Source: Xanthomonas bromi
Lineage (GTDB): Bacteria; Pseudomonadota; Gammaproteobacteria; Xanthomonadales; Xanthomonadaceae
Direction: 5' to 3'
NCBI RefSeq assembly: GCF_900092025.1
Contig: NZ_FLTX01000042.1
Coordinates: 1-64,000 of the forward strand
Length of the DNA: 64,000 nucleotides
Shown here: positions 21,488 to 31,951 of the stretch, piece after piece
How positions within the stretch are numbered: position 1 is the first letter of the stretch
How the letters are laid out: each line of letters opens with the position of its first letter
The notes under the pieces: generated by a model
Told to the model about the DNA's origin: nothing
Database searches by the model: none
The model's input: only the letters and a program-made list of their open reading frames with translations
Program-made: the position numbers and the translations under genes

Positions 21488-21836
21488 TGCCGCTGCCAAA
21501 TTGTCACCGGCAATGCCTGCTCCCACCGGGAGAAGGAGGGAGGATGCGGGGACGCGCCATGCCCGACATCATCCAATCGGTTGAGCACTTCGCGCCAAGA
21601 GAATCTCGATCGCGCCAAACGGCTGCGCTCGCCTTCAGGCCGGCTCGTAATGGGCATGGACCAATCGTCCACTCTGGTTCCTGTGCGCCGTCCATGCGCA
21701 CCTGATGGCTGCTCGCTGAGGTTTGTCGCAGCGGTAGTGGCCTGCGTTCTCCTGACATCCAGACCGGGCGGCGTTGCTGCGGCATCGCAGCGTTGCATCG
21801 GCTGCGCCGCGTCATCCTGATCGCTACGAACACAAA

Positions 21837-21859
21837 CGCCTCCACATGGGAGGCGCTTT
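21837..21859 (+). terminator. Terminator-like hairpin
   Basis: CGCCTCC (21837-21843) and GGAGGCG (21849-21855) form a 7-bp stem with a 5-base loop, followed by CTTT. It could end transcription from the phosphoesterase or from the convergent gene. Confidence 0.5.
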
Positions 21860-21965
21860 GGTATCCGGGCTGGCAGGCGTTGGCGTGCTGGCGAAGATCG
21901 GTGCTGGCTGGCGAGTGGCTGGCTGGCCCGGCGAGTGTAACGATGGCGTGCCAGTGCTGACGAAA

Positions 21966-21980
21966 TGAGAATTAGTCTCA
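21966..21980. promoter_or_regulatory. Fur-box-like palindrome without an adjacent promoter
   Basis: TGAGAATTAGTCTCA is a 15-bp sequence with perfect 5-bp arms and the TGAGA...TCTCA spacing of Fur sites. It sits between two gene 3' ends, so no downstream gene is obvious. Confidence 0.4.
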
Positions 21981-21994
21981 GAATTCCACTGCGA

Positions 21995-23071
21995 TTATCG
22001 AGTGGACGAGACAGGCACAGGCGGCGCCTTGGACGGTGAGCGCGCTGTTTCCGGTTCCTTTGTCCTCTTCTCCTCATCCACCGCTGGATTTGCGGGTCGG
22101 GTCGTTGAATCGACCTCTGGTTCCATCTCGGCATCCGCATCTACGGGTGGATACGGATATGCAATCGCCGGCCCCAGATGCAGGCCGGCACGCCAACGTG
22201 CCAGTACCGGCGCGATGCGCTTGCCCAGTGACTGTTGCGGCAATGAGGGCAGCTCGCCTTCCTGCTTTTCGCGTGCGGTGATGGCGGCTTTGGCGATCTC
22301 GAACGCAGCCAACGGATCGGCGCTCTGGTTCATCGCGTCGATCAACCACGCCTGCCCGAAGTAGGTGGCATTGGAGGTGTTGCCGCAGCCGAACGAGGGC
22401 CGGTCGGCACGCGCGGCGGTAAGGATCAGCGTCTGCGGTGAGCGCAGCGCAGGAATGAAGCCGCCTGAGTAGCAGGCCGACAGCACGATGATGCGATTGT
22501 CGATGCCGGCATCGTCCAGCGCCTGACGCAGATCCTGCGGGCTGATGAAATCCTCTTCCTTGTCGTCCACCTGCACATACAGGCTGTGGTCTTCGGTGCC
22601 GTGCGTGGTGACGAACAACAGCAGCGCGTCTTCCTTGCGATCCATGCGCTTGCCGATTGCGGCGAGCGTGTCGTACAGATTGTCGTAAGTGGCCAGCGGT
22701 GCGTATGGATGTTCGCCCAGATTGTCCGGGTTGTTGACCAGCGTGACCACGCGCCCGCGCGCATCGAACCGCTGCTCGAACAGCTGCTTGAGGTACAGCG
22801 TCTCGTTGCGGAACACATCGTCGCTGGCATCGCCGGCAAAGCCGAGCACATACAGGTCGGTGACGCCGGGGCGCTGCGGTTGCAACGCCTTCAATGCGTG
22901 CGCAAGCGCAGCCTGATCGACCGGATCCACTGCATCCTGGCTCGCTGCAGGCTGAGCCGGCAATGCAGCCCCAGCATCCGGATGGCAGCCGGCCATCAAC
23001 GCGACCACGACGATCAGCAGTGCGAGTGGCCGCAGCAAGGCGTTTGATCCAGGAGGGAAATGCAGCGACAT
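21995..23071 (-). CDS. Caspase/legumain-like (C13-type) peptidase lipoprotein
   Basis: The 358-residue protein begins with a lipoprotein signal (A-L-M-A-G followed by Cys29), so it should be anchored in a membrane facing the periplasm. The middle domain (about 70-290) carries the cysteine-protease dyad of clan CD: V-T-T-H-G (His157) and L-S-A-C-Y-S-G-G-F (Cys200), with F-G-C-G-N-T-S-N-A-T-Y-F-G afterwards as in bacterial C13 proteins. The C-terminal ~70 residues are Pro/Glu/Thr-rich and probably disordered. The start at 23071 was preferred over 23140 because it begins the lipoprotein signal and follows a GGAGG-like site. A strong terminator upstream isolates it from the mtn genes. No bacterial substrate is known to me. 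Confidence 0.83.
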   Translation of the reverse strand: MSLHFPPGSNALLRPLALLIVVVALMAGCHPDAGAALPAQPAASQDAVDPVDQAALAHALKALQPQRPGVTDLYVLGFAGDASDDVFRNETLYLKQLFEQRFDARGRVVTLVNNPDNLGEHPYAPLATYDNLYDTLAAIGKRMDRKEDALLLFVTTHGTEDHSLYVQVDDKEEDFISPQDLRQALDDAGIDNRIIVLSACYSGGFIPALRSPQTLILTAARADRPSFGCGNTSNATYFGQAWLIDAMNQSADPLAAFEIAKAAITAREKQEGELPSLPQQSLGKRIAPVLARWRAGLHLGPAIAYPYPPVDADAEMEPEVDSTTRPANPAVDEEKRTKEPETARSPSKAPPVPVSSTR

Positions 23072-23212
23072 GAAGAACGCCGAGGCCGAGGGGAGGCGGG
23101 ATACGTGTCCAAACGCATTGATCGCAACGCAGACGCTCATCCCGTCAGAGAGCAGAGAGGTGCGGCGCGCTCGCAGCCGTAACGGACACGAGGCTCACAC
23201 CGCACTAGACAA

Positions 23213-23244
23213 CGACGGCGCTCACCCGACAGTGAGCGCCGTCG
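23213..23244 (-). terminator. Intrinsic terminator after mtnC
   Basis: CGACGGCGCTCAC (23213-23225) and GTGAGCGCCGTCG (23232-23244) form a perfect 13-bp stem with a 6-base loop just 15 bp past the mtnC stop. On the minus strand it is followed by TTGTCT. Confidence 0.85.
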
Positions 23245-23259
23245 GCTTGTCGATCGTGC

Positions 23260-24527
<1,268 letters not shown>

Positions 24528-24562
24528 GGCGGTCTGGCTCACGAATGGGGGACGGGCAATGC

Positions 24563-25216
24563 TCAGCGCGTGCCGCGCAGTTTCAGCAGTTCGAGTTCGC
24601 AATGCAGCAGGAATTCGAACGCTTCCAGATGACGACGTGCCTCGGCCATGTTGCGGCCCCAGGCATACAGGCCGTGTCCTTCGATGAGATACCCCCACAT
24701 GCCCTGTTTGTCCAGCAAGGCGTCGACCTGCGCGGCCAGCACCTGCATGTCCTGGGTGTTGGCGAACACCGGCACGTCCATTGCGGTTTCGTGGGTGGTA
24801 TTGCCTTCGAAGGCCTTGAGCAGTTCGTAGCCTTCCAGGCGGATCACGCCGCTGCCTGCATACAGGCGCGAAGCAATCGTCTGCACCGGCGAGTGGGTAT
24901 GCAGCACGCAGCCGATCTCCGGAAACCGGCGATACAGTTGGGTGTGCAGCAGGGTTTCGGCAGACGGGCGCAGCGGGCGACCCACGGCCTGGCCATCGAA
25001 GTCCACCACCATGATGTCTTCTTCGACCAGGCGACCCTTGTCGCGGCCGGAGACGGTGATGGCAGCGTGCTGTTCGTCCAGACGATGGGAAAAATTGCTG
25101 CTGGTCGCAGGTGTCCAGCCGGCGTGCGCCAACTCGCGGATGTTGGCGATCAGCAACTGGGCCAGCTCGTGCAGACGCGCGGTGCTATAGGGCGGGGGGG
25201 CAGTAGTCGCATTCAT
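24563..25216 (-). CDS. mtnB: Methylthioribulose-1-phosphate dehydratase
   Basis: This class II aldolase-fold enzyme of 217 residues dehydrates methylthioribulose-1-phosphate to the substrate of MtnC. T-S-S-N-F-S and V-S-G-R-D-K-G-R form the substrate loops, and V-L-H-T-H-S-P together with a distal G-H-G-L-Y-A-W binds zinc. It is the first gene of the minus-strand mtnB-mtnD-mtnC operon, 35 bp ahead of mtnD. No mtnA or mtnN is present in the window. Confidence 0.94.
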   Translation of the reverse strand: MNATTAPPPYSTARLHELAQLLIANIRELAHAGWTPATSSNFSHRLDEQHAAITVSGRDKGRLVEEDIMVVDFDGQAVGRPLRPSAETLLHTQLYRRFPEIGCVLHTHSPVQTIASRLYAGSGVIRLEGYELLKAFEGNTTHETAMDVPVFANTQDMQVLAAQVDALLDKQGMWGYLIEGHGLYAWGRNMAEARRHLEAFEFLLHCELELLKLRGTR

Positions 25217-25305
25217 GGGCCTATTCTACTGCGGCCCCGGTGTACGGGCGGGTGCAGCGCAGCAGGTGTGTTCCCGCTGCGCCAGACCCAGGACCATGCG
25301 TGGCC

Positions 25306-26736
25306 TCAGCGGCCGTCGCGCAGGCGACTGTGGCGATACCCGTAACCGAAGTAGATCACCAGCCCGATCAGCGTCCACAGGCCCATCAGCATCCAGTTGT
25401 GCAGCGTCATCGCCGACAGCAGCGCAAGACAGCTCAGCACACCGGCGGTGCAGAGCAGCCAGGCGGCCGGCATGCGGAACGGACGCGGCAGTTCCGGATG
25501 CGTGCGGCGCAGGATCAAGACGCCGGCGCAGACGGCGGCGAAGGCGATCAGCGTGCCCATCGAGGTCATTTCGCCCAGCACATCCAGCGGGAAGACCGCT
25601 GCCAGTAGCGCGATGCCTACACCGGTGACGACGGTATTGATGTGCGGGGTGTGGTACTTGGGATGGATGCGGGTGAAGATCGATGGCAGCAGCCCGTCGC
25701 GCGCGATGATCATGAAGATGCGCGGCTGCCCGATGATCATCACCAGCACTACCGACGACAGCCCGATCAGCGCGCCCACTTCCACCACCACCCGCAACCA
25801 GGCCAGCTGCGGATGCGCAGCCACCGCGGTCACCACAGGCTCATCCGTGCCCAGCTGGGTGAACGGCACCAGGCCGGTCATCACCGCGGCCATGGCGATG
25901 TAGAGTACGGTGCAGGTCACCAGCGACAGCATCATGCCGATCGGCAGATCGCGTTGCGGGCGATGCGATTCCTGCGCCGCCACCGACACCGCTTCGAAGC
26001 CGATATAGGCGAAGAACACCATCGCTGCGCCGCGCAACACGCCTTCCATGCCGTACTTGCCCGGGCCTTCGTTGGCCGGAATGAACGGATGCCAGTTGGC
26101 AGTGTCCACGTATTTCCAGCCCACGGCGATCACCAACAGAATCAAGCCGGTCTTGAGGATCACCATGGCCATGTTCATGGCCGACGACTTGCGGATGCCG
26201 ACATAGCAGAGCCAGGTCAGCAGCAGCACGATGCCGGCCGCCGGCAGGTTGGCGATCGCCCCGGTGGGCTGCAGCTTGCCGTCGAGCGGCGCACTGACGA
26301 ACGCGGCCGGCAAGTGGATGCCGAAGTGTTCGAGCAGGCTCAAGAAATAACCGGTCCAACTGACCGCCACCGCCGAGGCGGACACGCCGTATTCCAACAC
26401 CAGCATCCAGCCGATGAACCACGCGGCCAGCTCGCCGAAGGTGGCGTAGGTATAGGTGTAGGCGCTACCGGAGACCGGCACCATCGCAGCGAATTCGGCG
26501 TAGGCCATCGCGCAGAACGCGCAGCACACCGCCGCGAGCAAGAACGAGAGCATGATCGCCGGGCCGGCATGATCGGCCGCGGCCTGGCCGGTGATGACGA
26601 AGATGCCGCCGCCGATGACCGCGCCGATGCCCAGGGCGGTCAGCCCCCAAGGGCCGAGCGCGCGTTGCAGGCCTAGCCCTTCGGCCGCCTCATGGCTGGC
26701 GTGCGGGTGTTTGGTGGCCCAGAGTTGTTTGAACAT
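25306..26736 (-). CDS. APC-family amino acid permease (second of tandem pair)
   Basis: This 476-residue integral inner-membrane protein has about 12 transmembrane helices. G-I-G-A-V-I-G-G-G-I-F-V in TM1 and A-Y-A-E-F-A-A-M-V-P-V-S-G-S-A-Y in TM3 are hallmarks of amino acid/polyamine/organocation (APC) transporters of the YfnA/cationic type. It is clearly paralogous to the next gene upstream (26813-28294), with a similar length and the same motifs, suggesting tandem duplication. Substrate specificity cannot be read from sequence. The two genes are 76 bp apart with a hairpin between. Confidence 0.9.
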   Translation of the reverse strand: MFKQLWATKHPHASHEAAEGLGLQRALGPWGLTALGIGAVIGGGIFVITGQAAADHAGPAIMLSFLLAAVCCAFCAMAYAEFAAMVPVSGSAYTYTYATFGELAAWFIGWMLVLEYGVSASAVAVSWTGYFLSLLEHFGIHLPAAFVSAPLDGKLQPTGAIANLPAAGIVLLLTWLCYVGIRKSSAMNMAMVILKTGLILLVIAVGWKYVDTANWHPFIPANEGPGKYGMEGVLRGAAMVFFAYIGFEAVSVAAQESHRPQRDLPIGMMLSLVTCTVLYIAMAAVMTGLVPFTQLGTDEPVVTAVAAHPQLAWLRVVVEVGALIGLSSVVLVMIIGQPRIFMIIARDGLLPSIFTRIHPKYHTPHINTVVTGVGIALLAAVFPLDVLGEMTSMGTLIAFAAVCAGVLILRRTHPELPRPFRMPAAWLLCTAGVLSCLALLSAMTLHNWMLMGLWTLIGLVIYFGYGYRHSRLRDGR

Positions 26737-26782
26737 GAGGCGGTTCCGGCTTGGCGCTACGCGCGATCATCGAACGAGAAGA

Positions 26783-26799
26783 CCGGCGCCGCGCGCCGG
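26783..26799 (-). terminator. Hairpin between the two permease genes
   Basis: CCGGCGC and GCGCCGG form a 7-bp GC stem. On the minus strand it is followed by TCTTCTCGTT. It could be a partial terminator that lowers expression of the second permease. Confidence 0.5.
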
Positions 26800-26812
26800 C
26801 CTTGAGAGAAGG

Positions 26813-28294
26813 TCAGGCCCGCTTGGCCAGTCGACTATGGTGGATGCCGTAGCCGAAGTAGATAAACAGGCCGATCACGGTCCAGCCCACGAACACCTTC
26901 CAGTGTTCCTGGAAGGCCTGGAAGAACAGGAACAGACAGGCCAGCGCGCCCAGTGGACAGATCACCATCGCCAGCGGCACCCGAAATGGGCGCTGCAGAT
27001 CGGGTTTGGTGAAGCGCAGCACCATCACGCCGGCACACACCGTGGCGAAGGCGAGCAGGGTACCCATCGAGACGAGTTCGCCCAGCACGTTCAACGGAAT
27101 CATCCCCGCCAGGAGCGCGGCGACCACGCCGACGAAGAGCGTGCCGACATAGGGTGTGCGGAATTTCGGGTGCACCTTGCCAAACAGTTTGGGCATCAAC
27201 CCATCCTTGGCCATGGTGTAGAAGATGCGTGGCTGCGCCATCAGCATCACCAGCACCACCGAGGACAGGCCGGCGATCGCACCGATTTCCACCGCGGTCT
27301 TGAGCCAGGTCAGTTGCGGATGCGCTTCCAGCGCGGTGGCTACCGGCTTGGCGGTACCGAGCTGGGTATAAGGCAGCAATCCGGTCAGCACCGCACAGAC
27401 GATGATGTAGATGACGGTGCAGATCGCCAGCGACACCAGGATGCCGATCGGCATGTTCTTCTGCGGATCCTTGGTTTCGCCAGCGGAGGTCGAGACCGCG
27501 TCGAAGCCGATGTAGGAAAAGAACACGATGGAGGCGGCACGGAACACCCCGTCCCAGCCGAACTGGCCCGGACCGGTGTTTTCCGGGATGAAGGGGTGCC
27601 AATTCGCCGGATCGATATAGGAAATGCCGAAGCCCACGAACAGGCAGATCACCACGACCTTGATCGCCACGACGATCGCGTTGGCGAACGCCGACTGAGT
27701 CACCCCGACGTAGCACAGGATGCTCACCGCGGCGACGATCAGGACAGCCGGCAGATTGACCAAATTGCCTGAACTGACAAAGCCGTGGCCGTCCCAGGCC
27801 AGCGGCGCACCCGCCAGCTCTGCGGGGAATGGCAGCCCAAGGGTGCCGGTGATGAAGCTGATCAGATAGGCAGACCAACCGACTGCAACGCTGGACCCGG
27901 CGAACAGGTATTCCAGCACCAGGCACCAGCCGATGAACCAGGCGATGCCTTCGCCGAGCGTGGCATAGGAATACGAATAGGCGCTGCCGGAGACCGGCAT
28001 CATTGCGGCAAATTCGGCATAGCACAGGCCGGCAAAGGCGCAGGCGATACCGGCAAATACGAACGACAGCATCACCGCCGGGCCGGCGTGATTGGCCGCC
28101 GCCTGGCCGGTCAGCACGAAAATGCCGGCGCCAATCACCGCGCCGATGCCGAGCATGATCAGGTGTTTAGCTGTGAGGGTTCGTTGCAACGTGGCTTCGC
28201 CTTGCAGGCTGCCTTCAACCGGTTCGCCCGCATCGACATGGCCAGCGGGCTCGATCGGTTTGACCCTCAACAGAGACTTCAGCATTCGGTACAT
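26813..28294 (-). CDS. APC-family amino acid permease (first of tandem pair)
   Basis: The 493-residue transporter has about 12 predicted membrane helices. It repeats the signature G-I-G-A-V-I-G-A-G-I-F-V-L-T-G and C-Y-A-E-F-A-A-M-M-P-V-S-G-S-A-Y. It differs from its neighbour in a longer N-terminal tail and a Gly/Asn-containing extracellular loop near 170-190. It is read first on the minus strand, from a start at 28294. Divergent from the Nudix gene, so promoters for both must lie in 28295-28463. Confidence 0.9.
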   Translation of the reverse strand: MYRMLKSLLRVKPIEPAGHVDAGEPVEGSLQGEATLQRTLTAKHLIMLGIGAVIGAGIFVLTGQAAANHAGPAVMLSFVFAGIACAFAGLCYAEFAAMMPVSGSAYSYSYATLGEGIAWFIGWCLVLEYLFAGSSVAVGWSAYLISFITGTLGLPFPAELAGAPLAWDGHGFVSSGNLVNLPAVLIVAAVSILCYVGVTQSAFANAIVVAIKVVVICLFVGFGISYIDPANWHPFIPENTGPGQFGWDGVFRAASIVFFSYIGFDAVSTSAGETKDPQKNMPIGILVSLAICTVIYIIVCAVLTGLLPYTQLGTAKPVATALEAHPQLTWLKTAVEIGAIAGLSSVVLVMLMAQPRIFYTMAKDGLMPKLFGKVHPKFRTPYVGTLFVGVVAALLAGMIPLNVLGELVSMGTLLAFATVCAGVMVLRFTKPDLQRPFRVPLAMVICPLGALACLFLFFQAFQEHWKVFVGWTVIGLFIYFGYGIHHSRLAKRA

Positions 28295-28463
28295 CCCTAA
28301 GTGGCAAGACTAAGGCGCGGGCGCCCGGACGAAGATGGTGCGGCGCATCCCGGCGGGACAGGCAAGCGGCCTACCTTGCCAAAGCTACACGCTCACGACA
28401 AGCGCGTACGCAGCATGAATGACGATAATGTTCGCCTGGCCCACGGGAAACCGAGAAAGAACG

Positions 28464-29018
28464 ATGGTGGATGCAAGCCTGCGGCAGCAACTGGCTGCCT
28501 ACCGCACGCGCTGGCCGGACGAGGCCGAGGTGGCCGAGCAGTTCGTGCAGTTGCTGGACGATGCCACCGATCCGTTCGTGCGCGAGCGTGTCGAAGGTCA
28601 TTTCACCGGCTCGGCCTGGGTGGTCAGCGCCGACGGCAGCCGCACGCTACTGACGCATCACCGCAAGCTGCAGCGCTGGTTGCAGCTGGGCGGCCACGCC
28701 GACGGCGACCGCGATCTGGCCCAGGTCGCGCTGCGCGAAGCCGAAGAAGAATCCGGCTTGCCCGGCCTGAAGCTGGCAGATGCGGTCTTCTTCGATCTGG
28801 ATCGTCACTGGATCCCGGCACGCGGCGAGGTGGCAGCGCACTGGCACTACGATGCGCGCTACGTGGTGGTGGCCGGCACGGACGAAAACTTCCAGGTCAG
28901 CGAGGAATCGCTGGCCCTGGCCTGGCGCCCGATCGTCGAACTGCTCGCCGATCCGGAGCTGGATCCCTCGCTGCGGCGCATGGCGGAGAAGTGGGTGGCG
29001 TGCAGATCATTAGGTTGA
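28464..29018 (+). CDS. Nudix hydrolase
   Basis: The 184-residue protein contains a Nudix box ending in A-L-R-E-A-E-E-E-S-G-L-P (about residues 92-104), with the metal-binding Glu residues intact and G-G-H-A-D before it. Nudix enzymes hydrolyse nucleoside diphosphates linked to another moiety; the substrate is unknown. The ATG at 28464, preceded by a GAGAAAGA purine stretch, begins the family-like M-V-D-A-S-L-R. It is a single gene, flanked by a divergent permease and a convergent repeat protein. Confidence 0.87.
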   Translation: MVDASLRQQLAAYRTRWPDEAEVAEQFVQLLDDATDPFVRERVEGHFTGSAWVVSADGSRTLLTHHRKLQRWLQLGGHADGDRDLAQVALREAEEESGLPGLKLADAVFFDLDRHWIPARGEVAAHWHYDARYVVVAGTDENFQVSEESLALAWRPIVELLADPELDPSLRRMAEKWVACRSLG

Positions 29019-29086
29019 GATCGCAAGACTTGTCGCAACAAGAAAAGCCTGGCTTTGCCATTGCTGAGGTCCATCGACGCACTGGC

Positions 29087-30397
29087 CTATGGTGTGCAGT
29101 TATCGATAGGATCGGGTGTCGAGTGTGACCGCACGGCCGCCATTCGATTGCCGCTCAGCACGACGTTACCTATCTCCCGAGCCCGCAGCCGGATGCTGGA
29201 CGCTTCGATGTCGTCGCTATCGATCATCTCGTCAATCAGTTCCCCTTGCTGGATCTTCAGCATCCGCGCGGTCACGTTGGCAACATTCTTTAGATCCAGG
29301 GCAAGCTTGCTCTTGCTGATGTACGGTGCGTCCAGGGTTTCATCGACCAATTCCCCTTCGTCGATACGCACGCAGCCATCGACCCGGACGTTTCCGGAAT
29401 CGCGCAGCCTGACCTTGACCTTGCTATCGCGAATGCGCACGGCATCGACCGGTTCATCGATCAGTTCTGCATGGTCAATGACGAGCGCCTCGTGCGCATG
29501 AAGGTTGCCGCTCCGGCGCATGGTCACGCGGACATTGGCGTGCTCCAGAGATGGTGTCGCCACGATGCTGCTCAACAACATGCCCTGCCTGATCTTGATT
29601 CTGCCTGCATCGACATTGGCTGCCTGGTCGGGATGCACGCCGGCCGTACCGCTTCGCATTGACGAGACGAGCGACGCAGAAGGCGAATATGCCCGATCAA
29701 TCTTCAGCGCACCTTGGTCGCTCAGAACGTTAGCGCTCCGACGCAGTGCGATGGCAGGGGTCATTGAGGGATCGAAAGAGTGGATGTCCATGACTGAATT
29801 CCGGCTCCGCGGTCTCTGGCCGGTACGACCGATGCGGACTTCAGCGCCAAGCTTGGAAGGCAGGATGTTCGCCGAATCTTCGATCGCTATTCGTAGATAC
29901 GCATTCTTGCCCACCGGTCCTGTCACCAGACTCATCGGCGTTTGCACAGTGGTGTCGTCGGTGATGTCGAGCACGCCTGAGGCGTGGACGTTACCGCTGT
30001 GCAGGACGAACAACCGGACGTCGGCGGACTGCCCGATGCCATGCACCAGGCAGGGCAATAGCGAAGCGGTCATGCTGGCATTTTCAACGCTGACATTGCG
30101 CTCGTTGCACACGGCAATAGAGACATGTTGTCCATCGCCGATCGTGACGGCGTGGTCCGTTGCCAATCTCTCCCAGGGACCGGCATTGAACGAAATGAAG
30201 CGGCCGGCGGTCGCAGGCCGTATTGCCGTACAGGCTGTCGGTAGAGCGAAGCGAGGACCAGGCTCCATAACACGTGCCTGCGCGTGCAGGCTGTACAGTA
30301 ACGCAAGCGGGAACGCCAGCGGGATAAAAAAAACGACGCGCTTGATGTGTCGTGCGACTTTCGGCGAAGACCAGGCACGATGAAACTTATTCCTCAT
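29087..30397 (-). CDS. Secreted protein of unknown function built of ~38-residue S-G-N-V repeats
   Basis: I do not recognise this 436-residue protein. A basic N-terminus is followed by one hydrophobic stretch (V-V-F-F-I-P-L-A-F-P-L-A-L-L-Y-S-L) ending in H-A-Q-A, consistent with a signal peptide and export. From about residue 95 the sequence repeats a unit of 36-41 residues that starts (R)-x-S-G-N-V/L and continues with a hydrophobic strand, I-D/Q-x-G-E-L-I-D-E and S-K-V-K-V-R-L. The last three units (roughly 300-420) are nearly regular and earlier ones are degenerate. About eight units can be laid out, which suggests a beta-solenoid or stacked beta-sandwich. The gene is monocistronic, convergent with the Nudix gene. 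Confidence 0.72.
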   Translation of the reverse strand: MRNKFHRAWSSPKVARHIKRVVFFIPLAFPLALLYSLHAQARVMEPGPRFALPTACTAIRPATAGRFISFNAGPWERLATDHAVTIGDGQHVSIAVCNERNVSVENASMTASLLPCLVHGIGQSADVRLFVLHSGNVHASGVLDITDDTTVQTPMSLVTGPVGKNAYLRIAIEDSANILPSKLGAEVRIGRTGQRPRSRNSVMDIHSFDPSMTPAIALRRSANVLSDQGALKIDRAYSPSASLVSSMRSGTAGVHPDQAANVDAGRIKIRQGMLLSSIVATPSLEHANVRVTMRRSGNLHAHEALVIDHAELIDEPVDAVRIRDSKVKVRLRDSGNVRVDGCVRIDEGELVDETLDAPYISKSKLALDLKNVANVTARMLKIQQGELIDEMIDSDDIEASSIRLRAREIGNVVLSGNRMAAVRSHSTPDPIDNCTP

Positions 30398-30709
30398 CCG
30401 TATCGACCCTACAGGAAATCAGCTGCTTGAGAGAAGGCGCTGTAAACACTGTCTTGTGCGCACATTAGCACTAGATTCGATCGGAACTTGTGCCTGATGC
30501 CAGGTATCGGACGTCTGCAAGACGCCTCTTGTCGTCCATGCAATGTCGAGACGATATGTGCACGATGCTGGATCGGGATGTCACACTCGGCACACGCCCG
30601 CGGCGTTGCACGCACGAGTGCTCCTGCGCAATAGAACCTTGCTACACAATGGGCAAAGCATGCGTAGTTTTTGAAAACGGGTCGAAGATCGGTCGGCAGT
30701 CTTTACCCC
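30398..30709. other. Intergenic region between the repeat-protein gene and serA
   Basis: This 312-bp spacer lies between the start of the minus-strand repeat-protein gene and the stop of minus-strand serA. It must hold the promoter of the former. I see no gene, repeat or clear terminator. Confidence 0.4.
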
Positions 30710-31951
30710 TCAATACAGGATGCGGGTTCGCAAGGTGCCCTGGATCTGGGCCAGGCCTTCCTTCAGTGCGGCGGCCTGCGCCTCGCTGGCACTGACGTCG
30801 ATCACCACATAGCCCACCTTGGGGTCGGTACGCAGGAACTGGCCGTCGATGTTGACGTTGTGGCGCGAGAACAGCTCGTTGATCCGCGACAGCACGCCAG
30901 GCACGTTGCGATGGATATGCAACAGACGCGTGCTGTCGGGGTGCTCGGGCAGGGTGACCTCGGGGAAGTTCACCGCCGACAAGGTGCTGCCGTTGTCGCT
31001 GTAGCGCACCAGCTTGGCGGCCACCTCAATCCCGATATTGTCCTGCGCTTCCAGCGTGCTGCCGCCCACGTGCGGGGTCAGGATGACGTTGTCGTGTGCG
31101 ATCAGCTTTGATTCGAATGCATCGCCATTGCCCTTGGGCTCGATCGGGAACACGTCCACCGCCGCGCCGCCGATCTGGCCGGAGGTGAGCGCCGCATCCA
31201 GCGCCTCGATGTCGATGACGGTGCCGCGCGAGGCGTTGATCAGGTGCGCGCCGGGTTTCATGCGGGCGATTTCCGCCGCGCCGATCATGTCCTTGGTCGA
31301 TGGCGTTTCCGGCACATGCAAGGTGACCACGTCCGAACGCGCCAGCAGGTCGTCCAGGTCGATGGCCGCGCGGGCATTGCCCAGCGACAGCTTGGTTTCG
31401 ATGTCGTGGAAGATCACCTGCATCCCTAACGATTCGGCCAGTACGCCGACCTGGGTGCCGATATGCCCGTAGCCGACGATGCCCAGCACCTTGCCGCGCG
31501 TTTCATGGCTGCCGGCGGCCGACTTGGACCAACCGCCGCGATGGCATTCGGCGTTTTTCTGCGGGATGCCGCGCAGCAGCAGGATGGCCTCGGCGATGAC
31601 CAGTTCGGCCACGCTGCGGGTGTTGGAATAGGGCGCGTTGAACACCGGAATGCCGGCCAGCTCGGCCGCATCCAGATCGACCTGGTTGGTGCCGATGCAG
31701 AAGCAGCCCACCGCGATCAGGCGCTTGGCGTGCGCCAGCACCTCGGCGCTCAGCTGGGTGCGCGAGCGGATGCCGACGATATGCGCGTCGGCGATGCGGG
31801 CGATCAACGCGTCTTCCGGCAGCGATTTGGCGTGCAGTTCGATCTGCGAGTAGCCGGCGGCACGGAACACATCCACCGCGGTCGGGCTGATGCCCTCCAG
31901 CAACAGCACGCGGATGTCCTGCTTGGGAAACGAGGTTTTCTTCGGCGACAT
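30710..31951 (-). CDS. serA: D-3-phosphoglycerate dehydrogenase
   Basis: This 413-residue enzyme makes 3-phosphohydroxypyruvate, the committed step to serine. The NAD-binding G-I-V-G-Y-G-H-I-G is at mid-protein, followed by the catalytic Arg in N-A-S-R-G-T-V, Glu, and His in T-P-H-V-G-G-S-T. The C-terminal ~75 residues are an ACT domain (H-R-N-V-P-G-V-L-S-R-I-N), the serine feedback site, as in E. coli SerA, which is of nearly equal length. The ATG at 31951 (M-S-P-K-K-T-S-F) was chosen over the longer frame. It is divergent from a D-2-hydroxyglutarate dehydrogenase-like gene across 208 bp; SerA of this type is known to reduce 2-oxoglutarate to D-2-hydroxyglutarate, which links the two. Confidence 0.96.
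   Translation of the reverse strand: MSPKKTSFPKQDIRVLLLEGISPTAVDVFRAAGYSQIELHAKSLPEDALIARIADAHIVGIRSRTQLSAEVLAHAKRLIAVGCFCIGTNQVDLDAAELAGIPVFNAPYSNTRSVAELVIAEAILLLRGIPQKNAECHRGGWSKSAAGSHETRGKVLGIVGYGHIGTQVGVLAESLGMQVIFHDIETKLSLGNARAAIDLDDLLARSDVVTLHVPETPSTKDMIGAAEIARMKPGAHLINASRGTVIDIEALDAALTSGQIGGAAVDVFPIEPKGNGDAFESKLIAHDNVILTPHVGGSTLEAQDNIGIEVAAKLVRYSDNGSTLSAVNFPEVTLPEHPDSTRLLHIHRNVPGVLSRINELFSRHNVNIDGQFLRTDPKVGYVVIDVSASEAQAAALKEGLAQIQGTLRTRILY

Larger units (their letters stand above)
21488..21994. other. Gene-free region with a terminator-like hairpin and a Fur-box-like palindrome
   Basis: The 507 bp between the phosphoesterase stop and the stop of the minus-strand C13-like gene hold no recognisable gene. 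A hairpin lies at 21837-21855 and a palindrome resembling a Fur box at 21966-21980. The rest looks like ordinary Xanthomonas spacer. Confidence 0.4.
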
